DNA of 64,000 nucleotides from Patella vulgata (Eukaryota > Mollusca > Gastropoda > Patellidae): assembly GCF_932274485.2 (NCBI RefSeq), contig NC_065879.2:67167459-67231458 (forward strand). Direction: 5' to 3'. The stretch's first letter is position 1. Each line of letters starts with the position of its first letter. A program made the position numbers and the translations under genes. Shown piece by piece: positions 1-11,461 of this stretch. The notes below the pieces were generated by a model. That model made no database searches. It was given only the letters and a program-made list of their open reading frames with translations, and had not been told where the DNA came from.

Positions 1-280
1 TGTGAACTGTCAAGACTAAATACTATTTGGACGAACAATAGAGTTAACAATGTTGTGACTTTTACTATATTCCTGAAGCAATGTACTGATAGCAAAATCT
101 TGGGGTTTTGACGAAGTGTGTCTATTGTAATCGTCCAATCAAATTTCTCCGGAGTACAGTAGACTCAAGGGGGTTTGCATGACTGACCGCTTAACGGGAA
201 TGACCACCTAATAAAACCACAATGTTTGTTAGTACTGATATCAAGTAAAATTGTACGTGTTGATGCATCAGGAGCAAACA
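1..280. other. AT-rich intergenic DNA, nothing recognised
   Basis: No coding region, splice-bounded exon or recognisable repeat is seen before the first SINE fragment. Confidence 0.4.
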
Positions 281-468
281 TGCTCGCTAATGGTTAGCAC
301 GTGCGCACTGTATCATAAGGCCTATCATTGACAAGGAGTAGGGTTTCCTGTCCAACCTAGTGGGTTTTCTCCGGGTCCTCCGGTTTCCTCCCACTGCTAA
401 ATTCCCCTAAAATTAAACCATATCTTAGTCCCGAAATGACCTAGTTTGTGTCGAGTGGACGTTGAACC
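281..468 (+). repeat. SINE family 1 copy (internally deleted)
   Basis: tRNA-derived SINE. The A-box-like head (AATGGTTAGCACGTGCGC) is followed by the family core GTGGGTTTTCTCCGGGTCC, then a 3' segment ending in CCGAAATGACCTAG and GTCGAGTGGACGTT. Against the full copies at 51,721 and 53,488 it lacks the B-box segment, because the text jumps from the post-A-box region straight to GACAAGGAGTAGGG. It carries no CT tail. Confidence 0.75.
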
Positions 469-469
469 C

Positions 470-2184
470 AATCATTGGCTGCACTTTCATGAATAAGCAA
501 TCTCGGGGAATGAAATTAAGCACGTGGTACATAACTGAAAACGGCAACATTATTAAGTCTATATATTACATTAAAATATGACTTATTGTTGATTTAGTCA
601 AATCGACTATTGGCATGATGTAAACATATCGACATAGTTTTTGTCGGCAAGAGGTGAATTTAATGCGTCAAGTCGACTTTATTAAGTCGATTTTTTGTAA
701 TATAACTCATGAAGTTGACATATTTTAGTTCGATGTGTTGCGATATTATTTCAATAAGTAGTGACCCAAATACGCTTCCATAATTAAGGCCGATGGTATT
801 ATGTTTTATTCTACTGAATATCTTACTCAAAATTAATTACATTTATTTTCTTGGTGAGCCTGATAATGTCTTTTTACGTCTAGTCGAGTTTTATTATATC
901 AATTTAAATGATAAATAACAAGGAAATTCTTTCACACATTTTCTATATCAATTTAAATGATAAATAACAAGGAAATTCTTTCACACATTTTCCCACATTA
1001 TCATAATTACGTTCAATAAAGTTCATAGTGTCGATATTCTTTATGGACTACATGAAAACAAAAAAAATTTTTTTTTTAAAAAAATGGATTAGATATAGTG
1101 AAATTGAAAAGGGCGAGTCGACCATTAAACTTCATATATTATGCCTTTCTAAGTGAAAATCATCACTTAAAAAAATATTGATAGACTGGTTGACATCTAA
1201 AATTGTGCACACGAGTTGACATAATATTATATAAATTAAACTTCATATTGCATCCATATACCATATACATGTATTCCTTGATAAGTGAAAATTATAATTT
1301 CAGAAAAGGTATTTGTAGACGATTAAGCTGACTTCTAAATTATGAAGACAAGTTGGCCATATTCATCACAAAAGACAAAATAGAGAAACAAATTACCTTT
1401 ATAAATCAAATCTCCAGAACATCAACACACACTGCATCATTTTACAATAGTCTCTACATTATAAATTACTTTCACAGTTAGTTGTTTTTTACAGTTCACT
1501 TAAAAATCGATATGGAAACCAACGCAAATTAACGCCTTTAATCTATATACTGGCGATATTGAAGAAATCCATATTCATGGATACTGAAAAATCTGTGTCT
1601 CTACATGCGTTAATAACATTGAAATACGAAAATAATTAACCGTGAATTATAATACTACACAATTCCACTAATTAAGTGTACATTGATAAGTAATCCTTTA
1701 TGATGCCGAGCTGTCTTCAGTGTAAATTGTCCACTGTTAAAAAGTCCGAAAGAGGATCATATAAGATCGTTATATAAACAATCATTAATGATATCAATTA
1801 AACGCTTGACTTGCTCAACAAGATAATGTATTTAAATCCGATTTATGACAGACAATGTCGATACACGTCCATATAACTTAATCAATTAACGAATCAATGT
1901 GTGAATTAACACGACATACCTGACCCATTACTTTCAAGCTTTGTTAGGGATTACAAATGAATACTACTGTATACGCAAATCCAATAAGTGCATTTTGAAA
2001 CCCTTCTTCGTTAGCTCGGTTGGTACCGAATAGTAAAACAACAATTCCCATTTCATATCATGTCGCGAAATAAACTGAGCATTAAAGGAGCTAAATCTCT
2101 GCTCTTTGGCACCTAGAAATAGACACAAATGGGTCGTAACGCATAAGATAATTTACATTCAATGGTTCCTATAGTGGCTGATTG
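470..2184. other. AT-rich intergenic DNA with short tandem duplications
   Basis: No gene seen. It contains a 49-bp direct duplication at 895-992 and a diverged duplication of about 120 bp (about 1,117-1,230 and 1,235-1,360). Those two units share the order TTAAACTTCATAT, AAGTGAAAAT, GACATCTAAA/GACTTCTAAA and a following AGTTG. There is also an A/T homopolymer hairpin near 1,060-1,085. Confidence 0.5.
895..992. repeat. 49-bp tandem duplication (2 units)
   Basis: Units 895-943 and 944-992 are identical by eye. Each begins TATATCAATTTAAATGATAA and ends CACACATTTTC. No divergence is visible, so the duplication is recent. Confidence 0.9.
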
Positions 2185-2433
2185 GTATCATGTCGTGGTG
2201 TCGCCCTTCATAAGGCGATAACCCGACAACCCGACATCACGACATTTTAACCCGACACTACGACAACCCGACATCACTACATTTTAACCCGACAATACGA
2301 CATTTCACCAGACACCACGGCATTAAAAATGTCGTAATGTCGCGTAAAAATGTCGTATTATCGGGTTAAAATGTCGTAATGTCAGGTTGTCGCCTTAAGA
2401 AGGGCGACACCACAACATCGCGACATAATACCA
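2185..2433. repeat. Foldback element with CCCGACA/ACGACATTTTAA subrepeats
   Basis: The ends are inverted copies: TATCATGTCGTGGTGTCGCC near 2,187 and its complement around 2,398-2,432. The interior is made of alternating short units, CCCGACA plus ACGACATTTTAA, on the left, and their complements (ATGTCGTAATGTCG and similar) on the right. The whole is a long imperfect hairpin of about 250 bp. A partial relative lies at 22,978-23,062. No coding capacity; probably a non-autonomous DNA element. Confidence 0.75.
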
Positions 2434-2444
2434 AAGTATATACA

Positions 2445-2640
2445 GTACATGACCCACGTGCTGTACTTGATAACGAAAGGTAAATTTCACCTACACGTTG
2501 GCGAGTTTAAGTTGTTTGAAAACGTATATTGAGTTAGTTGCTCGGTCCGAAGTTAAGGGATTTTAAGGGCTTTAACAACCCTTTAAAGTGACACTTTAAG
2601 TAACCCATAGCGAAATCAACAGTTTAAGGCGATGGCGCCT
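2445..2640 (+). repeat. Dispersed repeat, copy 1 (inverted partner at 10,930-11,170)
   Basis: About 45 bases around TACTTGATAACGAAAGGTAA and ATTTCACCTACAC recur in opposite orientation at 11,108-11,160. Both copies also carry a related block of GGGATTTTAAGGG and CCCTTTAAA text about 100 bp away. Family unknown. Confidence 0.55.
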
Positions 2641-3270
2641 TTATACAGAGAGACCCTTGGAGCTCAGTGAGGAGTTAATTTCCACTGCATGGTGTATGCT
2701 GTCTTATATTCCGGATTCATTTTTTATTGGAATAAATTATATCGATGGTTAAAATCTAAGAAGAGAATTAATCCAAACTAAAGGGTTTTCTTCTCGCTTT
2801 TTTCTGATCTCGTGGCAGTCGGTAACGGTTCTGCGTTTCTATATTTGCGTCACCTCGGGATTCTTCAGATCAGTATTACGGATGAACCGTTTTGTCCTTT
2901 ACTTACGCAATATCACAATCCATTATTTGTTGTATATAATAATGTTTGAGTACATAATAAAGACAGTCAACGTTATTGAACTTTGAGATATATGTGAACC
3001 ATCTGGTTTGAGATATTTGAACAATCTGGCATTGAAAACAGAAATATTGAATTTAATAAATACACAAGAATTAAACGTCTAGAGTTAAATTAATAGATAT
3101 GTAATCCCGGGTACTTCAGAAATCACTACTTAATACCGTAAAGCTCTAACTTAATATTATCCGCAGTCTTTGACATTACAGACACGAATCATTGGTCCAT
3201 TCCTATCAATAGTTATGTTCTCTTGCAGTAAAAATATGGGCCCACGACTTACAATAATCTAGCAGTTTTA
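2641..3270. other. Intergenic DNA, nothing recognised
   Basis: AT-rich and non-coding by eye. A stretch at about 2,780-2,880 faintly resembles 32,935-33,040, too weakly to define a family. Confidence 0.35.
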
Positions 3271-3271
3271 A

Positions 3272-3390
3272 AACCAGTACACACCGGCGTGTACTCGAGC
3301 GCAATTTGTAATGAGGTCGCTTGGTCCCGTCTTCATTAGCCAAGTCGGAATAGAACAGTAGGAGGTTAAACCCCATTTCATTTCATTTCC
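3272..3390 (+). repeat. SINE family 2, 3' fragment
   Basis: Carries the 3' half of the family: CGTCTTCATTAGCC, AGAACAGTAGGAGGTTAAA and a terminal array of ATTTC pentamers at 3,375-3,389. The tRNA-like head is missing (5' truncation). Confidence 0.7.
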
Positions 3391-3482
3391 GGTGCCTTGG
3401 TAAATATGGGACGACATACTCGTCAGTGTCTAAGTGAAATCTCAAATCCAGCACATCATGAATGGTAAAATGGGCTTTGATA

Positions 3483-5002
3483 TACTATTCAAAAAAAGTA
3501 GGGGATATTTGATTTTGGGGGCATAATACTAAAATATGCAAATGACTACGAAAAAAGTCACTATAGAACCTAACAGAAGAAACATTTCCAGTTACATGTG
3601 ACGCCCAAACGCACCAATAGCTACCGCATGGAATGCAGGTGATGCTTGGGATCATCATGGGGGTCCAACCCAAGATTTGCACGACTCTGACTTTGAATGT
3701 TACAGTCATTGTGGCATTGAATTCCAGGGTGGAAACATCAGTTTAATTGTTTTAGTGACCAGAAAACAAATTTTGATATGCGTCGGCTTACCCAAAATGA
3801 AAGGTTACGTGTCCTTGGCATGCTACAGATCGGCACAACACAGGCGGTTGTGGCGCGGACGATGAATGTTTCTCAGTCTGTCATAAGCAGGCTATGGTCC
3901 AGATACCGTGATACACAATCTGTACAGGACAGACCACGCTCAGGTCGACCAAGGGCGACAACTCAAGCCCAGGATCGATTTATCCGTACCTTGGCCTTGA
4001 GAAATCGTGTCATCACAGCAAATCAGATCAGCGCTCGTCTTCAAACAGACACTGGTGTGAGAGTGAGTGGCCAGACGATTCGGAATCGACTGCATAGGGG
4101 TCACCTTCGCGCCCGACGTCCTCGCGTGATCCCTTGTTTGAGAGATCATCACATTCAGGCAAGACGTCGTTGGTGTTGGGATCGTCAACACTGGGATAAT
4201 CGACGCTGGAGCAATGTGATGTTTTCAGATGAGTCAAGGTTCACTGTTGATTTTTTTGGACAGACGTAGGAGGGTGTGGCGTCGTCGAAACGAGCGCTTC
4301 CAAGACGTTAACGTCATCAGACATGATCGATTTGGGGGTGGTTCTGTTATGGTGTGGGGAGGCATCACTGTTGCTGGAAGAACGGCTTTACATGTTGTTG
4401 CAGGGCGTGTTACAGGCCAGTACTACCAGGACAACATCTTGGCAGTCCATGTTGTGCCGTTCGCACGACGTCATGGCCGCCGTTTCATCTTCCAGGATGA
4501 CAACGCAAGATGTCACAGGGCCAGGATCGTTACAGGTTACCTCCAACAACAGAACATCACCACATTACCTTGGCCAGCACTGAGTCCCGACCTCTCCCCC
4601 ATCGAGCATGTCTGGAACATGCTTGGACAGAGGTTACGTCAACGTCAACAACGTCCTGCCAATGTCCAAGAACTTGCTGCTGCGTTGCAACAGGAATGGG
4701 ACAATCTGGACCAAAATGACCTTAGACGTCTCATTAGGAGTATGCCACGTCGGATCAATGCTTGTTTGGCAAACAGAGGAGGATTTACCCGTTGTGATGC
4801 TGTGGTAATTTTGCTGTTTGACCCCGGGTATCATTTTACCCTTATAATGGTCAGTCTGTGCCTTACTTAGTCTAACGATCATTTGGAATAAATCGATGAA
4901 TGTGAACTTCATTTCATTTTGTCATTTGTTTCTTCGTCAGTTTCATTAGGTGACTTTAATAACACTTAAAAATCAAATATCCCCTACTTTTTTTGAATAG
5001 TA
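3483..5002 (+). mobile_element. Tc1/mariner (Tc1-type, DD34E) transposon, copy 1
   Basis: A 1,520-bp element bounded by perfect 34-bp terminal inverted repeats that begin TACTATTCAAAAAAAGTAGG, flanked by TA dinucleotides, the usual Tc1/mariner target duplication. It holds one transposase gene on the + strand. It differs from copy 2 (25,897-27,427) at roughly a dozen bases, plus one extra T and a 12-bp deletion near the stop. That is under 1% divergence by eye, so the two copies derive from recent activity. Confidence 0.95.
3778..4804 (+). pseudogene. Tc1-type transposase, one frameshift (copy 1)
   Basis: Encodes a DNA cut-and-paste transposase. The N-terminal part (from MRRLTQNERLR) has the bipartite helix-turn-helix region, with GTTQAVVARTMNVSQSVISR as the first HTH. 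The catalytic part has FSDESRF (first Asp), QDDNARCH (second Asp) and SPIEHVW (Glu). Exactly 34 residues separate the second Asp from the Glu, matching the Tc1 DD34E signature. The frame is broken by a seventh T in the run near 4,251-4,257, where copy 2 has six T. All three catalytic residues are present. A 12-bp deletion removes the family's normal stop context, so the last residues read past it. About 340 residues when both frames are counted, the normal Tc1 size. Confidence 0.93.
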
Positions 5003-5640
5003 TATATAGAGCGATTAGGCGATGTTGTCCGTGGGGCCACTAAAGAAGTTGATGTTGTCACATAGGTTGAGGACCCGGTTTAATCTGGTTGAATTGGTAA
5101 GATTTACACGCGCTAACTTTGTACATAAGCCAGCAACATCAGACTATCCTCTTTAATGCTCCCGTCAATTTTTGCAAAATCTTCTGGCGTCCACAAGACC
5201 TTGTTTATAATATATTTTACCAACAGCAGCATTTTATGCTTGACGAATTTACCTGCCTGAATTACCATAGAGGTATCCTACGGAATCCATAAATCTATTA
5301 GGGTGCAGGAGGACCACACTACACGCAAAACAAAACCGACAATGTCTACGGTGTAATTACTGCAACAGACCTGCTTAGACGACTAGGGCATACTGTTCGT
5401 ATTCAAAACTCGCTACCGTTAAGTCACGTTATCACGATGTGTCAGTGGTGATGCCTGTGGGGCTGAAAAAGTAATAGTTCAATTAATCAATTGTCGGTGC
5501 CGCAACTACCCCCCAGGAAAATAGCGACGAGACGTTAAACTCTAGTATTAGATGGCTGGTTATTACTTCCGTGTATGGTTTACACACGTATTTCTATATT
5601 CTAATTATATATATTTTATCAATAACTAATAAAAGTCTAA
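5003..5640. other. Intergenic DNA with a degraded repeat tail
   Basis: No gene seen. A stretch ending GACGAGACGTTAAACTC (about 5,522-5,540) matches the tail of the element at 63,765-63,915 and looks like an old SINE-type fragment. Confidence 0.4.
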
Positions 5641-5649
5641 TTTTATGGA

Positions 5650-6055
5650 TGTTAGGATATGATTTAGATATACGATATATGGATAGTATAATTATCTATA
5701 TCATAATCTAAAATGGATAATCTAAAATTAATGTATTGAAAATTTCATTAAAATTAACTTATTCTGAGCGGCTTTATCACGTAATGAAGTTTTGAAAAGA
5801 TGTGGCATAGATTGTTTATTAATCATAGCAAAGTTACTGGTTAATCAAGACCCAGTCTCGCTTCTCCATTTCCAAATCAAATCATTAAATGGCGATCGTA
5901 TTGCAATCGGTTTACATCTCCGCCATCCGATGGGCTAACGAGTCCATTATAGGCTTGCCACGTGAATAAATGTCTAAATAATAATTTATATAACAGTCAT
6001 TTGAAGCCAAATGAAACCTGCAATAGGCAGATTTAGCTCTTTAAAACTTAACAAT
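5650..6055 (-). repeat. TTAA-MITE family, degraded copy
   Basis: Shares the family landmarks in order: TATTGAAAATTTCA, a CGCTTCTCCATTT/GATTATCCATTT block, AAATGGCGATCGTATT, GGCTTGCCACGTGAATAAAT, GTCTAAATAATAATTTATAT, and CAATAGGCAGATTTAGCTCT near the right end. The left terminus is eroded. Confidence 0.65.
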
Positions 6056-6059
6056 AACT

Positions 6060-7285
6060 CGACCCGAATCATAAATTGGAATGGTGCCGAATGTATTGTA
6101 AACACAACACGTCAGTCATTTTGAATAAAAAAATATATGGTACCTTTTTTATTTCTATGCATACGTGTGCAATACGATGGGGGATACTTTCCGCATGGTT
6201 ACTTCGCATGAAGTCATTTTAAGTGACCGTAACGGTCTCGATTGCCCGCCTGTACTGACAAGGAGTAGTAAGTATGATCGCCTGTCCAACCTTAGAACAT
6301 CCATCTTCTTGTATTGTCTGCGATCTAACTCTAGGTGGAGGCGGACAAACCCAAAACACACGTCATACACACCTCACCTTCTCGTAGCCCTGAGAATTTC
6401 TTCATCATATTATAGGGATGGGAGTGGTTTAATAGATTTAATTGCACCTTTAAATTTTTCATTCTAATATATTATTGGTAATTGAGTGAACACATTTCAA
6501 AATGTAGGCGACAACCAAATCAATCCTACGAAATTCGCGAACACTGTAGTAAACATTAGAAACAAAAGTCAGTGCTTTGGCCACTCGACTATCGCTAAAG
6601 CTTCCATACTGCTTGAAACACATTTTAGGGTTAATAATTGAATGAAAGTTTAACAGACCTGTGGGTAAAGTGTACGCATTAGACCGCTCAGCCTCTAACC
6701 CCCGATAACAATAGATTTACTTGAAGCGGTATACTTAAATACAACCACACAAACATTTTATTTGTAAATACTCCACGGATTCAGCTATGTGTTTTTTTAC
6801 TGCGAGAACTTCGCTTTTCCACAGTTTTTTTTTCAATCCGCTGCGATGTCATCAAACAGCTGGACCTCTTGTTTTAACTTGTTTTCATTATGACAAAGTG
6901 AGAAGATGACCTATCCTCTCTTCTCACGACAGCGATTTTAAAACTGTGTTTTAAAGTGACTTTTAGATATACAAGAACTTTTTATTTTTTAGTGTTTCTA
7001 CCTATCTTCTATATATTACTCATTCATAATATGTAAATAACTTAATTAAATCTAAGTGTCCACAATATCATGCTTGATGTATTGGACGTTAAATTTGTAA
7101 TAAACAACAACAACATACAACAGGTCAAAAATAAACGGTAAACAAGTATAATATATGGTTACTTCGCATAAATTCGTTTTTAGTGACCATAGCGGCCTAA
7201 AATCTAAAAACTTTTTACTACATACATTGTTTCAATGGCGTTTAGTAATTGAACTGGAATGTATAGGTAACAATTACATGTATAT
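6060..7285. other. Intergenic DNA, nothing firmly recognised
   Basis: No gene. A short stretch near 6,255-6,300 (ACAAGGAGTAGT and CGCCTGTCCAACC) is a worn SINE family 1 scrap. Confidence 0.35.
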
Positions 7286-7287
7286 GG

Positions 7288-7785
7288 AATACAATTACTG
7301 CTTATTACTGAGCGACGCAATCTGATTAAAAACGGATCCTATTTCGTTTCGTTTTTTATAGTTCAAAATTTTGTTTTACATGTCTTCACAGCACTAGGAT
7401 CTGGAAGAGTTGTAATATAACAGGCGTTCTAGTCGATGTGAGGAATTAGCCAATTAAACGGTCTGTTACGGCGAGTTCTTGACGTGCTCTGCACGGAACT
7501 GTGGGTAACCCATAGAAACGTCAACGCTGATTGATTAATCAATTTCTGACGTCATAGGGTCAAAAGCCGTTTTATAACACCTAACGCGTAGTGTAAGCCA
7601 TCGAAAGTATCAAAAACGAAACGAAATATAGATCTGTATTTTAATCAGATTGTGAGCAATTGTGTACATACTATGTATATATTGTCTTGTTATATTTTCA
7701 TAGTTGATCATTGTTTGATAATGACTAGAGAAGCCTAGTCGAAACGTCGCTCGGTAATAACTAATAGCAGTAATTGTCTTACCAC
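7288..7785. repeat. Foldback element, about 500 bp, with nested inverted arms
   Basis: The outer arms read ACAATTACTGCTTATTACTG at left and its complement at about 7,752-7,783. The inner arms read CAATCTGATTAAAA then ATTTCGTTTCGTTTTT at 7,317-7,357 and its complement at about 7,610-7,653. The interior is non-coding. A fragment of the inner arm recurs at 29,452-29,495. Probably a non-autonomous DNA transposon. Confidence 0.65.
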
Positions 7786-7789
7786 TTCT

Positions 7790-8700
7790 TGAGAAAGTGG
7801 GAGATAAGCGATTAAAACTAACAATAGGATTAGGATAAATGTTTACAGGTACTTTAATCCGATTATACCCAATTATCTCTAGCCTACAGTTTAAAAGAAT
7901 TTATTTATTTGCTGTATATTATATTATAATAAATATTTATAATACATATTGCACATATATTATATGCAAATACGCCCATTTAGAAACAAAGTCCACATCA
8001 TTTAATTGGCTTATTATAAAACAACAGACATTCCTCAAAGAAAGCCAACGGATTTCACCCTACGCCCCTTTTCTGATCAGTTCAAGCTTGGTGAGTGAAG
8101 GAATGAATAATTGAACGAATGAGTGAAGGCTAAGGAATGAATGAGTGAATTACCTTTATATTTTGATAGTCGACAATATTGAAAACTGCCAGTGTTCTTG
8201 AAAATCATGACGTAGTAAAAATCTGCTATAACTTTAAACTCAGGTCTGTTTCATCTTAATCTTGTTGATGAAATGTCTCCATTTTATCATCTTAAAACAG
8301 GAGTTTATAATAAAATCCTCACCAGTGACTAAGAGAGCGATATGTAAATTATAGGGCTGTCACACAATACATGTACATCGTCTCAGCTGACCATCCTTCA
8401 TTGAGAACACGCACAATACAATACAAAACTGCACAAATTTCTAGCGATGTACTTTGCCGTTTTTGAAAAAAATATATAATAATTCAAAAAATGTTAATTG
8501 ACCTACTGGAAACTCTGTGGTTATGGTGACTAGGGAAACTGAGTACCTATTAAAACTATTCTAAATAGAGCGTGATAAAACATGCCTTGGCTATACAAAG
8601 GTAGTTTCGGTGGATGATCATCCTGTGCTGTATCATGGCCGTTATGCTTCGATGTGTATATCATAACATTAGGCCGATGTGATGGATGTGGAAACGCGAC
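7790..8700. other. Intergenic DNA with a short GAAT/GAGT microsatellite
   Basis: Non-coding by eye. About 8,088-8,148 is an imperfect GAATGAGT-type simple repeat. Confidence 0.35.
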
Positions 8701-8703
8701 TGG

Positions 8704-9055
8704 GTATTCTTACTGTTTCTAGAACCATGGCTTCCAAATCCAGGAATTCACAAATTAATTCCACTATGCAGATTTTTCGCATGGCGCCGGAAATATTGTA
8801 CATTTTCTAAAACACCTGTTACCACTTCTAAATCCAGGAATTTACAAAGTTAACGCAATTAGTTCCAGTTTGCAGGTTTTTCACACAATGCAGCATATGT
8901 TTATTGGTTCTAGAACACATGATGCCATTTGTTCTACTCTGAATATTTCTTACACGACATGTTTACCGTTTCTAGCACTCACTGATACCACTTCCAATTT
9001 GAGGATTTTACAAATTGTTGTAGCACTTATATTTTTTCTTCACATGGTGCGACAT
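8704..9055. repeat. Three diverged tandem units of about 125 bp
   Basis: Three successive blocks repeat the same order: TTTCTAGAACC or similar, CCACTTCTAAATCCAGGAAT, TTACAAA, a run of short A/T words, then a GCAGGTTTTTCACACAATGC-like end (near 8,704, 8,810 and 8,970). The units differ at many positions, so the array is old. Open frames over it are incidental. Confidence 0.55.
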
Positions 9056-9700
9056 ATCGTCTCTCTTAACCACAAGAGACGCCAATGGCAAGTCGTCCAT
9101 GGCTGACAATGCAACATTCCAACCGCCATTACACTAAGTACATATTAATCTAAATAGGTCAGTTCATGATGACACCCGTGGTTTTAACCTGTCAATATAA
9201 AAACAATAGCATGAATAAAAATAAAGACATAAGGGAAACTCTATGGATTGTTTATCGAGTATTCTTATTCTGAATAGGCAATGTGATGTTAGCTCGATAT
9301 TCGTTTTTCGTTTCGTTTTTCGATATTGGCGAATAAAGAAAAACAAGGAACTTGTTTTTTGATATTGGCGAATAACGACAAACAATCTACTCGTTTGCCT
9401 TCTGAATAGGCATCATCATTATCCCAAAGAAGACGAATTTAATTATTTTTGTTAATAATAGCATATTCAAAATAACCGTAGACTCACTATTATTAACGAA
9501 TACCGCAGTAGGTCACTACTGGCAGATATAACTATGCAAAATTCTAATGTATTCTACTCCAACAATATGTAACAACTATTTATTTCATGAAGAGATCGCT
9601 TTGTTTTGAAAGGAATTTCTAAACTTCTTTCTCTTTAATTAATATACCAAGATTGCCATTTCTTAAAAGTATAGTTGATCACATGTTGTGCAATCTATAT
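9056..9700. other. Intergenic DNA, nothing recognised
   Basis: AT-rich. It holds two short direct repeats of TTTTCGATATTGGCGAATAA-type text (about 9,318-9,375) and no coding signal. Confidence 0.35.
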
Positions 9701-9702
9701 TA

Positions 9703-9810
9703 ATTTTATCATAACCACTTCAGCTAATGTCGTAATAATATTGGGTGATTTATGCTATTTTATCATAACCACTACAGCTAATGTTGTAACAATATTGGGT
9801 GATTTATGCT
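9703..9810. repeat. 54-bp tandem duplication (2 units)
   Basis: Units 9,703-9,756 and 9,757-9,810 each begin ATTTTATCATAACCACT and end GGGTGATTTATGCT. They differ at about three bases, so the duplication is fairly recent. Confidence 0.9.
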
Positions 9811-9966
9811 ATTATGGATATTATTGTTAGGCTGTAATAATATTATGTCCTTGACCAATTATTGGTTTCAAATTCAGAAACTAGTTAGATATCGTCACGT
9901 AATCCAAAGGAAATAGAAGAATAACATAATATCAGATTTAGTGTCAAGGCTAGTTTGTAATGCTCA

Positions 9967-10132
9967 GGGCCCTTATTCACGAAAACTTAAACTAGGTTAC
10001 AACCGAAATTTTAAGAAATACTGCAACTTCATTGGATATATGCAAATTGATTTTACTGGTCAGCCAATCGAATTGCAGTATTTCTTAAAATTTCGATTGT
10101 ATCTTAGTTTAAGTTTTCGTGAATAAGGGCCC
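9967..10132. repeat. Short foldback MITE (166 bp)
   Basis: A near-perfect hairpin. The left arm starts GGGCCCTTATTCACGAAAAC and continues TTAAACTA; the right arm is its complement and ends at 10,132. The arms are about 65-70 bp with a loop of about 30 bp. No coding capacity. Confidence 0.85.
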
Positions 10133-10244
10133 AGAACACTTATGAGGGTGGTTCACGACGTCATGGGGCATAAATAACTAATCACAAAATTAATTACACG
10201 GATTTGGCCAATTGAATAAATAATAGCGGAGATCTTGGCATATA
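10133..10244. other. Spacer, nothing recognised
   Basis: Short AT-rich spacer between a foldback element and a dispersed repeat. Confidence 0.3.
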
Positions 10245-10735
10245 TAAAGAATTGGACTTAGGCTCTGGGGGCAGACATCATGTAGATTCTTTAGGGATCA
10301 GACACGCAATGTGTTCTTTGGGAGATACCGTTGAGCTTCAAGAAACACCATGTGGAGTCAGTAGACCCCGTTGATTCGTGGGGAGCCATATGATGTAGGT
10401 AGGGTCCGTCAGTAAAGTCATTCTGCGAGTTAGTGGAGTTACCATTGTTTAAACCTTAATTTGTAATCATGTACCCACTGCTTGACATAAAATGTCGAAA
10501 CGAAACTGTTGTATTCTTGTTACTGAATGTTAAAAAACCGTTTCAGCTGCTGATGAAAATACGGACAAAACAAAAGAAGTTCTAACTGAATAGAATTACA
10601 AAATATACGCCAGAGTTAATGTACAGTAGACGATTAGATCACAGGCTAACAAGATCTGTGACAAAGAATATAATTTTATATCGGATGTGGTAAGCTTTTT
10701 GGTCGGTTTCACTTTCCATACAACGTGTATTGCTA
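10245..10735 (+). repeat. Dispersed repeat, copy 1 (partner at 31,830-32,335)
   Basis: The two segments align over about 450-500 bp with many differences. Shared landmarks are TTCTTTAG followed by a CATCA-type word, TTTGTAATC, CCA(C/G)TGCTTG(A/G)CATAAA, GAAACGAA, GAATTACAAAA, and a GGATGTG(G/T) block followed by a TTTGG word and CTTTCCA. Family unknown, and no long frame is conserved between the copies. Confidence 0.5.
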
Positions 10736-10929
10736 CAATGTTTTGAGATTATAGCCCGATTATCGCCAGTAAGCCATTAATTTTGACCCTCTAACATAAT
10801 GCAGTTGCAATTCGTTTTGAAATCTGGGATATAATTTATTTACTTGCAAGATGGTGTTTAGATCACGTGGTCTTATTGACAAATCAAAGTGACGGTATTG
10901 TTATGTAGGACGTTGTTTCGGGGCGAATT
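10736..10929. other. Spacer, nothing recognised
   Basis: Non-coding AT-rich DNA. Confidence 0.3.
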
Positions 10930-11170
10930 CTTTGAATTATCAAACTGCATTTAAGAGTGATGCCCTTTAGTTTTAAAGGGCTAATCCCGATATTTTTTGG
11001 AGAATAAAACTGCTTAATTTTGTGCAAAAACCCCTTAAAATCCTCTATTTGTGAGACCGGTGTATTATGTGGTGTCTTGATAAAACCAGACTTTTATTTT
11101 ATAAAAATAATGTGTAGGTGAAATTTACCTTTCGTTATCAAGTAGAGCACATGGGTCATTCACTATATAA
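10930..11170 (-). repeat. Dispersed repeat, copy 2 (inverted partner at 2,445-2,640)
   Basis: Complement of the 2,445-2,640 segment. The best-kept part is GTGTAGGTGAAATTTACC followed by TTTCGTTATCAAGTA and a CATGGGTCAT-type word. Confidence 0.55.
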
Positions 11171-11461
11171 CCCTCTCAAGGAACGGGAATCGATTATCAG
11201 GTCACCCAACGAAAAGACTGACCCGAAATCTTAAAAGGGTTGCGTGTCCGGATAGGCAGTTTTGACGTTCACGTCCAAACGACTCAATATTTAGAGCTGG
11301 AATTTTGAGAGACGGTAAATACACCATTCCTCTATATCTTGGGACTTAAATTTCATACGTACACCGACTTTTATTTTTGAGACCCTGTTGAAATAGGGAT
11401 AGTCCCTTTTAAGTTATGTCATGACTGGTTGATATGCATATAACTGCCAAGGGCAGAACAC

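Noticed and set aside
2780-2880. Possible repeat shared with 32,935-33,040
   Set aside because: Only scattered words match (GCGTCAC, GATTCTTCA.ATCA). Too weak to call.
3485-4912. Antisense and alternate frames over the Tc1 copy
   Set aside because: Shadows of the transposase frame. They recur in copy 2 only because the DNA is nearly identical.
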